Shown here one piece after another: positions 22,130 through 33,911 of a stretch of DNA of 64,000 nucleotides; position 1 is the first letter of the stretch; the number at the start of each line of letters is the position of its first letter. Below the pieces are notes generated by a model. It was not told the DNA's origin and ran no database searches. It was given only the letters and a program-made list of their open reading frames with translations. The position numbers and the translations under genes were made by a program. The stretch lies in assembly GCA_029168955.1 (NCBI GenBank), contig JAPDOI010000186.1, positions 1-64,000 of the forward strand, given 5' to 3'. Source of the DNA: Aplectana chamaeleonis. Taxonomy: Eukaryota > Nematoda > Chromadorea > Rhabditida > Cosmocercidae.

Positions 22130-23150
22130 AGAAAACCTTCGGGAAAAATATGTGAAATTTTTGAAAATTTAGCTTCCTGGCAAAAGTAACGATTTGCTAA
22201 TGGTGAAAAAATTTCAAAAATGTCTTGAAATATCTTCAAAAAACGATTTGGCGTAAGATAGCGTGGAGTAATAAAAAAAGCTAGGAAATGAAGTGAAATA
22301 ACCTAAAATGCGATTTGGTTGTCGATCATTTAACAAGCTTCGCCGTAATACTCATCAAAACGAAATCAAGCGCGCAACGGAAACATTAAAGGCAGCATAC
22401 ACGCTCGTAAACGTGATTGAGATAACCACGGAAATAGAATGGTATGGCTCAGAACACAACGCCTACGCATTTTGAAGCGTCAAAAACGACCCACAATGCC
22501 GTTACAGGAGTAGCAAGTTTGGCCCCGCCCGTATTTTCACGCCAACAGTATTTTCTCTTTTCCTGTAACTCAAGGTTACTGGGTTATCTTCACCGTCGGT
22601 GCTGTTGGTGAATTGCCTAACAAGTAAACCACACACGTCACTGACGGCTAGATGACCAGGCAACCCTGCGTTGGAGGAAAAGCCCGAATCCAGGAGGCGT
22701 GAAAATACGGGCGGGGCCCAACGTGCTACTCCTGTAACGGCATTGTGGCTCGTTTTTGACGCTTCAACACGCGCAGACATTATATTGTAAGCCATACGGT
22801 TCGATTCACATTGTTATCCCAACAACGTTTACGAGCGTGTATGCTGCCTTTAAGTCATTTTTGAAAGCTGTAATAAGGGAATCGGCATAGGTCAAGTTAG
22901 GTGAACGCAAAGCTCCATTCCATATCGCGCCTGATTTCATTTTCATGAGTTTAACGGAGAAGCTTGTTAAATGATCGACAACCAAATCGTATTTTAGGTT
23001 ATTTCACTTCATTTCCTAGCTTTTTCATTACTCCACGTATCTTATGCCAAATCATTTTTTAAAGATATTTCAGGACATTTTTGAAATTTTTTTTACCATT
23101 AAAAATCGTTACTTTTGCCAGGAAGCTGAATTTTCAAAAATTCCCCTATA
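22130..23150. repeat. 1-kb foldback with AT-rich arms
   Basis: The left arm, 22130-22345 (AAGCTAGGAAATGAAGTGAAATAACC, TTTGGTTGTCGATCATTTAAC in part), is repeated inverted at 22965-23150 over about 200 bp. The loop carries a TTAA MITE (22386-22853). Arms this long and this similar could form a stable cruciform or double-stranded RNA. Confidence 0.75.
22386..22853. mobile_element. TTAA MITE (468 bp) with long ends
   Basis: TTAA-AGGCAGCATACACGCTCG at the left is mirrored exactly by CGAGCGTGTATGCTGCCT-TTAA at the right. The inverted similarity continues inwards (GCGTCAAAAACGACCCACAATG near 22480 against CATTGTGGCTCGTTTTTGACGC near 22742, and GGCCCCGCCCGTATTTTCACG against its mirror). The whole element is nearly a palindrome. 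It lies in the loop of the foldback just described. Confidence 0.85.
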
Positions 23151-23469
23151 TTTTTCTCTATTACTGGACTTTTTGTTTTTATTTTTACCTCTGTTTTTTC
23201 TTTCTTTGGTGATTCTGAGTGGAAAGAAGGGATGGCCATTTTTGTATCAAAGCGGATTTGTGACATCAATGATATTACCATAGCCCTTAATATTATCCGA
23301 TCAAGTTACGCAGAGGTTTTCTCACAAGGAAACGGTCTAGAGCGTTAGGTGTCGTATATACTACCACCGCCGATGGGCGCTGCGGAGCATAATCCTATAA
23401 CATCGATAGTGACGTACCGCGTGATCAATATTACAGAAATGTATGTGCGGATCTGATCGGCGGCGAAAG

Positions 23470-23476
23470 TATAAAA
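23470..23476 (+). promoter_or_regulatory. TATA-like box next to a MITE
   Basis: TATAAAAGGCGCC ends 6 bp before the TTAA of the 23483 MITE. Its context (CG-rich upstream, no gene downstream) leaves its use unknown. Confidence 0.2.
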
Positions 23477-23482
23477 GGCGCC

Positions 23483-23975
23483 TTAAAGGCACAGTACACC
23501 CTCAGATATGAATTTTGTGATTTTCATTTGTTTGTGTAGTATACCCCTTCTGTATAACACTTGCCAAGTGCGAGATCTCAATTCCTCCAAATAAGCGAGA
23601 TATAAGCGACCACCACGGGCCCGACCCCCTTCACTCACCACCACAGGCCCGGCCCCCTTTCCGATTTTCGACCTCGATATCGGCTGGATGGATGGATAAA
23701 TTTCAACCGAGTCTACGTTCTTGAGTCCATTACCGGCCCTTCTCATGATCCTGGCTCGCTCTCGTGCAACGATTGCGAATGAAAGGAAATACAGGCCTAG
23801 GACAACTCGTCCACCAATTTTTCGCCCTCAAATAACAGGCTTTTTTGAAGAGCCATAACTCCTTTCGTAGGGGGTCTTGAACGATTTCAAAGATACCACT
23901 GTGATCAGCGTGTGGCCTTCTCCAAAACAAGCATGAAAACTGAAAAACAATTTTCTGGGTGTACTGTGCCTTTAA
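23483..23975. mobile_element. TTAA MITE (493 bp), CACAGTACACC subfamily
   Basis: TTAA-AGGCACAGTACACCCTCAG and its mirror CTGGGTGTACTGTGCCT-TTAA. Same subfamily as 45712-46193 and the fragment 3958-4229 (shared AACTCGTCCACCA and GGTCTTGNACGATTTC blocks). Confidence 0.8.
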
Positions 23976-24466
23976 ATGCGTTAATGGTAAAGCATTGTTA
24001 CGTTAGTATTTCATTGACATCTACTGTAAAACTGCGTGCTTTCCCATCCCGACCTGCTGGTTCCCAGAAGTTACTAGACGACGAAGTTCGTTCTCTGTAT
24101 CTATGGTACCTTCAGGAACGAGCAGTAATACTACTGAAAATTGGAAACTTACCTCATAATCACCCACAATAACACTCCTAGGCAGAGTTCGAATGGAGGC
24201 ACATTTCGCGAACGAAAGCGGAATAATAGCGTTTTTCACTTGTATCGATTGCTAGATGAACGTTTATTTATAGCCTAGCTCCCTCAATTTGTGTTGGTCG
24301 AGGTAAGACTTATTGGGCTAATCATGTCAAAATCTCCTTATCACTGTAATACTTTTCCATAAACAACCGCTCTGCTTCTTAGTCCGCTCGGACATACATA
24401 TCTGAGTGAGAACGGCTGTGTATAAAGTTCAACGCTCTTTTCATACTTTCGCAGCTGCGGCAAAGG

Positions 24467-25346
24467 CAAACGCCGACAACAATTAGAGGCAGTGCTCACG
24501 ATGATTTTCGTTCCCGAGTTTTTCACATAAAACAATGCGTTGGCCACCAAGTGTAACCAAAATTACGCAATAACAAATTCGTATTTCAGTGACATTATTC
24601 TATAACATGGACTAGTTGTCCAGATGGATGAACATGTCCATGGTGGTTGTCACCGGTGGAAAAAATGGGTCCGTCGGAATTAGATTAATATTTTATGCAA
24701 AGCAGGATTAGTTGGGACCCTAAGGAAAGAACGGAGCAATAGAGAGTAGAGATTCGCAAAGGACGGGTCCACAAAAGATTTCATTGTCACAACAAACACT
24801 TTCTGTGACACTTAAGAGGCGGGGTGATACATAAGGATTTCTTGAACTTCTGGTGCGTTTTTCTCAATATCGACGTCATTTTAGTTCTACCCGGGGGCAG
24901 CTTAATCTATGTAGCGAGTTATCCCAAACTTGAAGATTATTCTGAACACTGCCTTTAAGATAACAACAATTATTTTCGAGGCATTTTTTTCGCTCACCGC
25001 ATTGCCATTTCTTGGATGTCTGGGCGACGATACAAGAATACGCTCATGTAAAGGAAAGCAGTCGTAACGGGAGATTGAGAAACTCGACTTCACCCGCAGC
25101 ATTCCGGAGTAGGCCCATCGGATAGACAGTACAAAACTCGAATAAGCTCAACTAAGCTAAACTAAACTAGACCTAAGCAGACCAATTTTTTTCGCGGCTC
25201 TTTCGCGGCTATTTCTTGGCTTAAACTCTCAGAGTAGTTGGCTGATCGGCGGAACCAGCCCGGTCGATAATCATGAAAGACATGAATGAGGTGGGATGCA
25301 AAAAACACCCGATGTGGCTGACCCGATCGATGTTCACATGATATAA
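24467..25346 (+). repeat. 0.9-kb direct repeat (partner 44480-45374)
   Basis: CAAACGCCGACAACAATT at the left and CACATGATATA at the right bound a block shared with 44480-45374 in the same orientation, at high similarity but with indels. It contains a TTAA MITE and the AACTAAGCTAAACTA short repeats. Confidence 0.8.
24483..24958. mobile_element. TTAA MITE (476 bp), left TTAA mutated
   Basis: TTAG-AGGCAGTGCTCACGATG at the left and GAACACTGCCT-TTAA at the right. The counterpart at 44497-44985 has TTGA and TTCA, so both copies are decaying independently. Confidence 0.65.
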
Positions 25347-25444
25347 GGTAAGAATTGAATTATATCCTTAATATCGTTCGACATAATTCATACATATTGA
25401 CCGCGTCAGCCACAGCTGGCGACATCGGGTGTTTTTTGCTACCT
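25289..25444. repeat. Hairpin with AAAAAACACCCGATG arms
   Basis: AGGTGGGATGCAAAAAACACCCGATGTGGCTGAC-type left arm (25289-25322) faces GTCAGCC…CATCGGGTGTTTTTTGC (25405-25440). Only the left arm is present in the 45320 copy, because the direct repeat stops in the loop. Confidence 0.65.
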
Positions 25445-25758
25445 CAATCGTCCATGTTTTTCATACGTATCGACCGGGTTGGCCACGGCAGGTTACGGCG
25501 ATTTTTTTAACCAACTCTTACAGGAGCCTTGGGGCAAATGGGGACTACATGCTAGCCTTGTTTCTCGGGAAAGTCTGCTCTCTTAATGACCTTAATAATG
25601 ATTTTCCGTGTATGATCTGGCACGTTTTTTTTTACTCTTTTAAAACTACATACGTGGTTAATACATCTGAGGAGGAGGACCAACCAACGAATATAAGCAT
25701 CTATTTCGTGCGAGACCCTATAGCCCTCAATAGCAAACTTGAAATCTACCCAAAACCC

Positions 25759-26363
25759 TTAAAGGCATCGTCCACGATGAAAACCGAATTTGGGTTTATG
25801 CGTTCATTCGGACTAGTGGGCCATGACAATGTCACTCAGAAAGTTTGGAGTTACAAAACCGTCTCTGATTGAAGATTCGCTTACCTCAAACTGGCTTCCT
25901 GGGTTTGGGGGGCCGGCCTTGGGGTCGATCCGTTGTTACAAGGAACAAAGCTCCTGGGTTGCTGACGGCGGGCGTGCCTTGACGCGTCGTAGGGAGCAAT
26001 ACACACGCCAGTCAATTTCGAATTCGGCATCGATCGAAAGCAGCCGGCAGCACTGGACGCAGCAGGTGGGTAGCCCATTTTAATTCAGCTGAAGTCGTAG
26101 TTGAGCGGCATCCTCGGTGAATTGCTTCCAACGCTGCGCCAAGGAACGAAGCGTAAAACTGTTCCTTGCATTCTCTGCGCAACTATCCCAAGTTGATGCC
26201 GGCGCGAAATTCAAATTTGCTATGAACTTTCTAAAAATGGGTTTTTCTCAAAAAGTCGACGTTTTTGAGGGGGCGTTTTGCTACCGTTAGTCACTATAGG
26301 GATAGTACAACACGAAAACATCAAAAAGCCAAATATGGTTTTCATCGTGTACGATGCCTTTAA
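25759..26363. mobile_element. TTAA MITE (605 bp), CATCGTCCACG subfamily
   Basis: TTAA-AGGCATCGTCCACGATG at the left and CATCGTGTACGATGCCT-TTAA at the right. Interior blocks (GCCGGCGCGAAATTCAAATT, CTATAGGGATAG) are shared inverted with the MITE at 48511-49054. Confidence 0.75.
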
Positions 26364-26985
26364 TCATCGCATCAGGCTCACTAAAAGCCCTCATAGGAAA
26401 ACACGCTTTGAACACTTTTCGGAGTAAAAGGAGGGCCATTTTCGGACTCGATGTCTGAAAAATTGTTTTTTTTTCATTCTACGCTTCATTAAGAGCGGCC
26501 ACTATCACTGCTGAGACTTCTTTTATAAGACTTCCAGCCCCACCACCTTTTTTTCAAAACCTTGCCTTCTTCCGATTATCCCATGAAAAATTGCTGTTTC
26601 ACCACATTTACATAAGCAAAGATTTGTCCGGCGATCGTTTGATGCTTTGTAGATCTATTATCTCTGACATTCGCTTGGGAGTCGCCTCGTAGGGCGGGGC
26701 CGGTTTTCCTCACTTTTTCCGGCTGCTCTACATTTTTCTCACGTCGCGCCGAGGGCACGGCCGAAAAAAGTGGCGAAAGAGTGATGAAAATGTGAGGCGA
26801 CTTTCACGAAAAAGTTCCCCCAGCTCGCGCCTTTTCTCCAACGCTGCTTCCAATGAAAAACAAACGATATGGCTCATAGCTAATCTTTCCACCGCCAGCC
26901 GTCAACCAGTTCCTTTTCCTCAGTTCTCATTTCTCCCTCTCTAATTTTCGTTCACTTTTCATTTCTAGTATTCATCTAACCATCT
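26364..26985. other. Degraded repeat block, no gene
   Basis: 26450-26640 is a diverged inverted relative of the 8870-9010 block (GCTGTTTCACCACATTTACATAAG). TCTGACATTCGCTTGGGAGT near 26668 recurs inverted near 44115. A CG-rich centre (26690-26830) follows. No gene seen. Confidence 0.4.
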
Positions 26986-27789
26986 CTGACCCGACGAACA
27001 ATTCTGCGACAAGTATACATTTTCATCTGAGCTTCATAAAGAATTTTAATCTTTATAAAAAAACAATAGTTACACATGTAAGGAGAGAAACGTTGTTTAA
27101 AGCGGTGTTTCAGGTGGTGACGGGAGAATAGCGCGCGAATATCAGGCTGTTCCTACTGTGACAGGTAAACTTTAAATAAAGGTAACAAATGCGCCTATCT
27201 CATTTAGGCAGCCAAATCGCCCGTGCCTTTTCCTTTTTCGAAAGCTTTGCGTCCGCAAGAGGTCCGCAAATGGCCTTGATTCATTTTACTTATTGTAGTG
27301 CGATTCGCTATATACTTCCAACCGGAATTTTGATGATATCGCACTAACTCTTTGTGCTGCACCTTTTCTAACACCATAACCTGATTCAGGGTCCTAAAAA
27401 AGCTATATATCCGTGCGTGTTTCCACAGTATCATCGTTTCAAGATTGTTTTTATTACGCTTTTTTCGATTCTCAGTTGTTTCATAATATACTTCCACCCT
27501 AGCGACCCCCCCCCTAATAGCGATTAGAACACTTTTGTGCTTCAACCAAACTGTATGTTTGGGTGGGAATTGGAGATAACTGTATGAATCGTGATTCTCA
27601 ACTATTTACGTTCGATGAATCCTAGGTGTGGTACTCCAGCGAAGCTGGAATGAGCGTCTGTCGCATGCATGATCGAATTGATGAAGCCACCGGGCCGTTT
27701 TCAGTCGCTGTCCTAAGGGCCAAACAAGCACAATACGAGGGACAATAATGTAGGATTTTGAAAAATTCGGTTCTTCAAAAATCCAAGTC

Positions 27790-28243
27790 TTAAAGGCAGT
27801 GTTCACGATAAATTTCACTTCCGATATCTCCACGGTTTATGAAAGGTCTGGTGCCCTATATAGCAAGGCATGCTTAAAAAGGACACGAAAGACGCGTTTT
27901 TGAGCCAAAATATGCCCTCCATTGTTAACGTTGATTTTTGAGCGTGGAGGAATTGACCGCTAGAAGGATGATATCTATCAGTACAATGAAGCGATCAGCT
28001 CACTTATCAGCAGTTCCTTCACTTGATCATTCCTGTAATCTGAGTCTTCATTTGCTCATTCCGAGGGGCGGATCTGGGGCACGGGGCGTGTCTGGGGCAC
28101 CAAAACGCTTGTTTGCAACCGTTATTTTGCCACTCCTGGCTCGCTTTCTACCGTTCCTCTGGCACTGGGAGCCTAGGATCCTTCTCCGCTATCATTTTAC
28201 TGAGGAAAGTCAACGAGGATGATCATCGTGAACACTGATTTAA
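27790..28243. mobile_element. TTAA MITE, copy B of 5032-5491
   Basis: Left end TTAA-AGGCAGTGTTCACGAT intact. The right end has decayed to GAACACTGA-TTTAA. 454 bp. Confidence 0.75.
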
Positions 28244-29340
28244 ACCTAGGTGCATTTAATTTATCCTTTCGAATGATTGACTACTTAGGTTTTTAATTTT
28301 TCAACTTCTCGAATATTCGACTAAATTCATTTAAGAAATACGTTTTTTCAAACGAATGTTGGCTTGGTAATTCGATCCGGCCAAAGTAAAGTGCATTTTC
28401 GAACGACAGAAACGTCTGGCTACCAAAATTTCGCCTATGTAGAAAAGGTGAAACAGCGATTTTTATGGGTTATTTCAAAGAAGACACAATTTGAAAAAAT
28501 CTGGTGGGAATTAAGTTCTCCTTTCAAGAATACCCCTACTGGTGATAGCGGCCGCTTTAAATGAAATGTGCAGTACAAGAACCACTTTTTTAACGTAGAA
28601 CTCGTCCATGGGTGGCTGCTTTTACTATGAGCCAAGTGATGGGCTTTTCCCATCACAAGAGGATTTTAGCGAGAATAATGCGAGGTTTAATGGCAGGATC
28701 CCGTCAGTTTTCGAGTCTACCTAATTTCCGGTTAAAGGCAGTGTTCAAAGGCAACTACGAATATCATATTCGAGTTCGGCTCAAAAATGGGGTTATTCGG
28801 TCGTGAACTATCCAATAGTGAAGGAATAGCGAAGAAAAGCACTCAGAATGAATTAAAATAGCTGATTTCAACGCACGTACGGGTTCAGGGCGCGGACGAG
28901 CCTACGCGCCCTGCTAGATTGAGCAAGCGCGCCCTAATGACGAAATGTGCCCAAGTCGATCAGGCTGGACGTGGCGAACTTGCTCGGCGATTCGCCATCA
29001 AAAACGTCCGCGGCGCCACAAGCTCGTCAGAATGGAGGGCGAAACGGGCTACTCAGGCACCGGTTCGATTCGAGCGCCGTCAGAACGAGTTTGGACCGTT
29101 GAACCGCTCTGGATCAAACCGAAAAAAGGGGCGGGGTCAACCCGAAACGTGGCTCATTCGTTTCGGGAATGACATCGGTCCACCTCTCAAAGCCGGGATT
29201 GCAGTCTCGTGATTTCGTAACTACTCCGTGGATCTTGTGTCGGTCCAACTGTCATAGCCGGGACTGCAGTCTCGATGATGACGTCACGCTTTCGTGGGTC
29301 GTGGCTCGGTCCACCTTTCATAGAAGGGATTCTAAAAAAG

Positions 29341-29548
29341 TGATGACGTCATCATCTTGGTAATCATCGATTCCGCGCCCTATACCTTTCATAGCTGTCA
29401 TCGCGATGACGTCGTCTTTGATTTTCGGAGCATGGTGGCTATGTGGCTTTCACACCATGCTCGAAAAATCAAGGATGACGTCGCCGCAGTAGCCGCTATG
29501 AAGGGTGAAGGGCGTAGAATTGATGCTATCAAGATGGTGACGTCAACA
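29341..29548. repeat. Foldback whose arms carry TGACGTCA palindromes
   Basis: Arms of about 100 bp (29341-29440 and 29450-29548) pair around the loop GTGGCTATGTGGCTTTCAC. TGACGTCA occurs at 29279-29286, 29344-29351 and 29538-29545, and TGACGTCG twice within the arms. TGACGTCA is the classic CREB/ATF full site. Whether it is bound here is unknown. Confidence 0.65.
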
Positions 29549-29989
29549 TCCTGGTTTTGACCATCAGAATCCCACACTTCAACAAATACGTGAATTTATT
29601 AACATTCAACAATCAGTTTTCTAGTGGTTAAATTCCCCTGATTTATAGTTCAGAGCTTCTGTTCACTCTTGCCCTGTCTTTTTTCTCAAAATTCCGGTCC
29701 GCAATTACATATTACCGCTCTTGCATCATACAATACGATGATAATCGTGCTGGAAGATAGGTGATTCGTGCCGGGACTAACCAGGGAACTATTTTTAGTC
29801 AGCCTGGCCATCCCGGATGAAATGCGCTTTTCTAGAACAGTTTTTGGTGTAGAATCCGATTAATATTTTCGCAGCTGCCTAACACCACTCTGAAAAAAGT
29901 TCTTCAAAGCCCGGCGGCAAAGCAAGCGGCGCCCCATGAAATTTTTAGGTTGTTTTGAAAAAAATTCGGATTCGGCTAAGGCTTGTATG

Positions 29990-30260
29990 CGGGGGTAGTC
30001 TAGGGTGTTGAACATGAATCTTGACTCCGTTTATCGAAATTCTGAATTTTGTTGAAGGTTACGGTAGGTACCATGCCATTGAGGCGGCAAGACCTACCTT
30101 AGTATTTCGAAAATCGACAAATGGACACTAAGTCCGTATTCACCATACCGAATAACCCCCGCATACAATTTTTGAGTCAAATCTGAGACTGACCGAACTA
30201 CCGTACACCCATACGTAATCTACCGTAGTCTGCCGAAAATCGATAAACGGACTTCGTTCG
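29990..30260 (-). repeat. Repeat module shared inverted with 61190-61440
   Basis: Blocks such as CGAAAATCGATAAACGGAC, AACTACCGTACACCC and GAATAACCCCCGCATAC are found inverted at 61190-61440. Downstream, GTCAGCCTGGCCAT (29808) matches 61960 inverted, so the shared unit may be 29780-30260. Confidence 0.55.
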
Positions 30261-30289
30261 GAAGGACGTCAGATTCGTGTGAGAGAATG

Positions 30290-30900
30290 ATGTGAGAGCG
30301 GGCGAACAACAGACAGATTTGTTAAAATCAGAAGAAAGGCTCAAGTAAAAAACAAAACAGGAGAAACATGTGACGGTGGCTCAAAGGAAGAAAAAAGGTC
30401 AAAAAGCAAAGAACATTGCTTAAGGAGCCTAGAGGTCAAAAGTCAGAATGCATCACAAAAAATCAGTGACCCCGTAGAAGACGGAAGAAATGGTCCAAGT
30501 TCAATGACAAAAGAAAAATGGTGAGAATGGCCAGAGTACAGAAAAGAATTGAATGGGTTGTCCATACAGGTCAAAGAACCGGAGAAATCTATTGCAGGTA
30601 ACCAGGAAACCGAGACAAAATTAGCCATAATGGCCTGAAGAGGCAAAAAGTCAGAAAAAATAAGAAAAAATTGGTCAGAGTGGCAACGAAAAAAAACTTC
30701 TGCAAACAAGAATGGTGAGCTTAGCCAGAGGCAAAAGAGTTGAATTTTAGATTAAAGAAAATATAGGCGCAAATGATAAGAAAATTGAAGAATAGCCAAA
30801 GCGATCAGGAGAGGGAAAAAGTCAAATATAGAAATCATTAACCACAAAACAAAAAGAACTCAATGAGAATGGCCGGAGAACAGAACATATTTGTCGGTTC
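30290..30900. repeat. Purine-rich strand-asymmetric tract
   Basis: The plus strand is dominated by A and G over about 600 bp, with irregular repeats of AAAAAGTCAGAAAAA, GAGAATGGCCAGAG and AAAGAATTGAATGG. No coding frame on the plus strand; an 88-codon minus frame is a composition artefact. Confidence 0.5.
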
Positions 30901-31916
30901 CTAGAAAGAACAAGAGAGTCGGAAAGCATGCTCTGAACATACCGAATATTATGAAATTCCGCCACTCTATCAGAATGCATTAGAACCGTATTTTGTTTCC
31001 AAGCATTATATCAGAGCAAAGGTTCCCCTTACGTTCTCACGTCTCTATGAGATAAGAATTATAATTTTTAATGAAACTGGAGCTGGTACTATCGGTTATT
31101 TCAAACTCAGTCAAATATTTGAATACTTTCAGATAATTTCAAATTTTATCTCCATGTGCAGACGAAAATGTGCTCTCTCATTAATTACATATGAGAGCAC
31201 ATTTACCCGAGGTGACGTAAGGGAAAGTAAGAAAACAAGGGAACTTAGAATACATCGTGAGATTGCAGCAAAGAGTTCAAATATCTGACTTTTCTGACAT
31301 CCGAAGAGCCCCAGTATACCAAAATTTAAGCCATACTGAAGCTTCGCTGATTTTGGCACACTGAAACCCCCCTCCCTCGGATAATTCATCCGAGGCAAAA
31401 AGACAAACGAAAACGCCTAGCAGATTCGTATGAATCCTCACGACAGCGCGAGGAATTGATCGATCTGAGAAGAAAATTCATTTGGCTGTCGGTCCAATCG
31501 AACTGATTGATTAGTACGGCGCCAACCCCCGAAGTCTCCCGTTTCTCTCGTGGAAAACGGGAAGGCGGAGCTCTGCCGAAACGTCTCTCGTTCTCCCCGA
31601 CGCGGCAGAAAAAAGCGGTTCGGACATCGGTTCAATCGAAATGGTGCCTTAGTATGCAGGCTTACTGGGCTAACGAAATCTTCACTTCGCGGACGTTTTT
31701 ATCGATTTCTGGTCCCATGTCGCTTTCTTCGAACCTATCCCCTCCAGCAACTGCCAGTGAAAATCAAGGGAGAACGGGGCTATTGATCAGAAACCGTCGC
31801 TCATTTCACGATCTCGAGTTTTTATTTGTTCACGTTGAAGGGCGACCATTGAGCTTTTGGGGGTTTGCCTTAGTGAAACACATTTTTTATTGTGAACACT
31901 GCCTTTAAATAACCCT

Positions 31917-32077
31917 TGCATACGGACAGGGGCTCTCTACACTGCAGGAGTTATCCCGACTTTTGCGGCTCTAATTCCACTCGGGACCACTTCGCTCGCG
32001 TTGAGTGGCGTGACGTTTTGAACTGCAAAAACGGGACAACTCCCCTTCGGTGCGTAGACAGCCCCTATTCCCTTGCA
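31917..32077. mobile_element. Foldback MITE, copy B of 6641-6802
   Basis: TGCATACGGACAGGGGCTCT and its mirror near 32065-32077. Same length class as in copy A. Confidence 0.65.
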
Positions 32078-32989
32078 GGGAGTTTCCAGCCAAATTGGGA
32101 ATATTTTTCCTAAACACCGTAAACCTTTTCGTCCGACTGAAAAAAAACCCTCCGTAACTGGAATGGGAGTTTTGTTCAGCAAATGAAAACTTTTTTGGAT
32201 TCGGAAGCATCATTGCAAGTACCGTTTTTCTCCAATAGAAAGGCATCAAGATGAGAGGAGCAAAAAAAAGAAGTACACTTTCTTTGAGGAATACATCTCT
32301 ATTAGTAGTAAATTTCAGAATAGGATAGGGATTAAAGAATTAGTTTCTATATTCTGCAGCAATGGAAGTAGGACCTGGTGAGGTTGCGGACTCGCCCTAA
32401 CATACCGTAGTTTGTTAGCGCTAACAGTCATTTTTTCGAGCAGCTGTGATAGGTTGGTGAGTTAGTGTTTTCACCGATACGACTACATACATCTGTGGAA
32501 GCATGAAATCAAATGAATTGTCAGAGCGGAAACAGAACTTTACCGACCAACCTCAGTTATCTCGAAAATAATGAATGCTCACACGTTCAGACCCCGTTCA
32601 GACTCCGCAAACGCACAATGTCCTTTTAATGCGGTAAACTATAAAACATGTTTACGGCTTAGAAAGGACCACATGGTTATCGAGTGTTGAAGCGATGGCT
32701 CATTCGGATTTCAAGAGCCGACTTTTCATGGCTGTTGATCACGAGCTCCTTAGTTCTGTGATACATATCTAAGTAATGAGGTTTCCCAAAAACGAGGCTA
32801 GAAAATATAAGTAAACCTTTTGTCTGTAGTAGACCTCTTCTAGAACCACACCTAAAGAGAGGCCTGTAAAATAGAAGTTCATATATTTTTAAAAGGGAAA
32901 GTGTGGTCAATAGGTATATATTTCGACACAAATTAGCTAGATCGTCCATCTGGACCTCCCTTGGCAGCTAATCATCAGTGTCGCATGCG

Positions 32990-33075
32990 GATTCGAACTC
33001 CTGAGGTTGTGTGGGGCAAAGGCTCTCGCACGCACTATGCCAATGTCACACATGGAGGGCGTAGCGTGATAGCTC
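32990..33075 (-). repeat. tRNA-like segment, copy B of 7735-7830
   Basis: B-box-like AGTTCGAATCC is retained, but several bases between the A and B parts have been lost compared with copy A (GGGGCAAAGGCTCTCGC here against a longer form there). A real tRNA would not show such decay. Confidence 0.4.
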
Positions 33076-33428
33076 CACATCTCATGCTCTCCACACGAAT
33101 AAAATTCGATTCGTGGTTACCTGATTCGGATGTTTTTCAATGTTCAACAATAATTCACACCAATATCCTTCCTAGCATCGCTTTCCTGGAAAGTGAAATG
33201 AATAAATTTTCTGTTTATACAAAGTGCCAAGTTGATCGTAAAACGCTGGGCTCCTGACAAGATTGAACTAGTATATTTCCTCTCGCGATAAAGGTATCTG
33301 CTGGTTCAGTCTTGCCCGGGGTCAAGCGTCTCGTGATCAACTCAGCATTTTGTGTAAACATACCCCAACGTGTACTGCGACGTTAAAATGCAAAAAAACA
33401 TCAAAAATCGTGTAGAAATGAATTCAAA

Positions 33429-33911
33429 TTAAAGGCGGTGTTCACGACAAATGTCGTTTTTGAGTTCTCAGCGTGAAACACTACGCTGGCAGATGCTGGA
33501 AGGGATAGGCTCGAAGAAAGCACCGAAAAGGGACCAGAAATCGATGAAAACGACGGCGAAGTGAAGGTTTTGTTAGCCCAGTAAGCCTGCATAGCTACTT
33601 CCGCCACACAATCTGACGAGCTTGTGGCGCCGCGGACGTTTTTGATGCTGAATTGCCAAGCAAATTCGTCACGCCCAGCCTGATCGACTTGCGCACATTT
33701 CGTCATTAGCGCTCGCTTGCGGAAACTAGTAAGGCGCGTAGGCTCGTCCGCGCCCAGAACTTGTACTTGCGTTGAAAGCCGCTATTTTACTTTACTCTCG
33801 GCGCTTTTCTTGGCTGTTTCTTCACTATTCGTTAACTAACGACCGAACAACCCCATTTTGGAGTCGAACTCGGATATGATATTCATAGTTGTCTTCGAAC
33901 ACTGTCTTTAA
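33429..33911. mobile_element. TTAA MITE, copy B of 8210-8692
   Basis: TTAA-AGGCGGTGTTCACGAC and GAACACTGTCT-TTAA. 483 bp, identical in length to copy A. Confidence 0.75.

Larger units (their letters stand above)
29052..31652. mobile_element. CTCAGG-ended element 2 (2601 bp), copy B only
   Basis: Borders are TA (29050-29051, 31653-31654). Ends are CTCAGGCACCGGTTCGATTC and, inverted, CTAAGGCACCATTTCGATTG. The unoccupied sequence GGCTATGCAGGCTTACTGG is present in the related arm near 8375 (minus strand), proving a TA duplication. The interior holds a CRE-bearing foldback (29341-29548), a module shared with 61 kb (29990-30260) and a purine-rich tract. No transposase frame was found. Confidence 0.82.
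28732..31908. mobile_element. TTAA MITE, copy B of 5948-6632, split by an insertion
   Basis: Left end TTAA-AGGCAGTGTTCAAAGG at 28732 and right end GTGAACACTGCCT-TTAA ending at 31908. The 29052-31652 element has separated the halves. Removing that insertion leaves about 575 bp, close to copy A. Confidence 0.75.
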
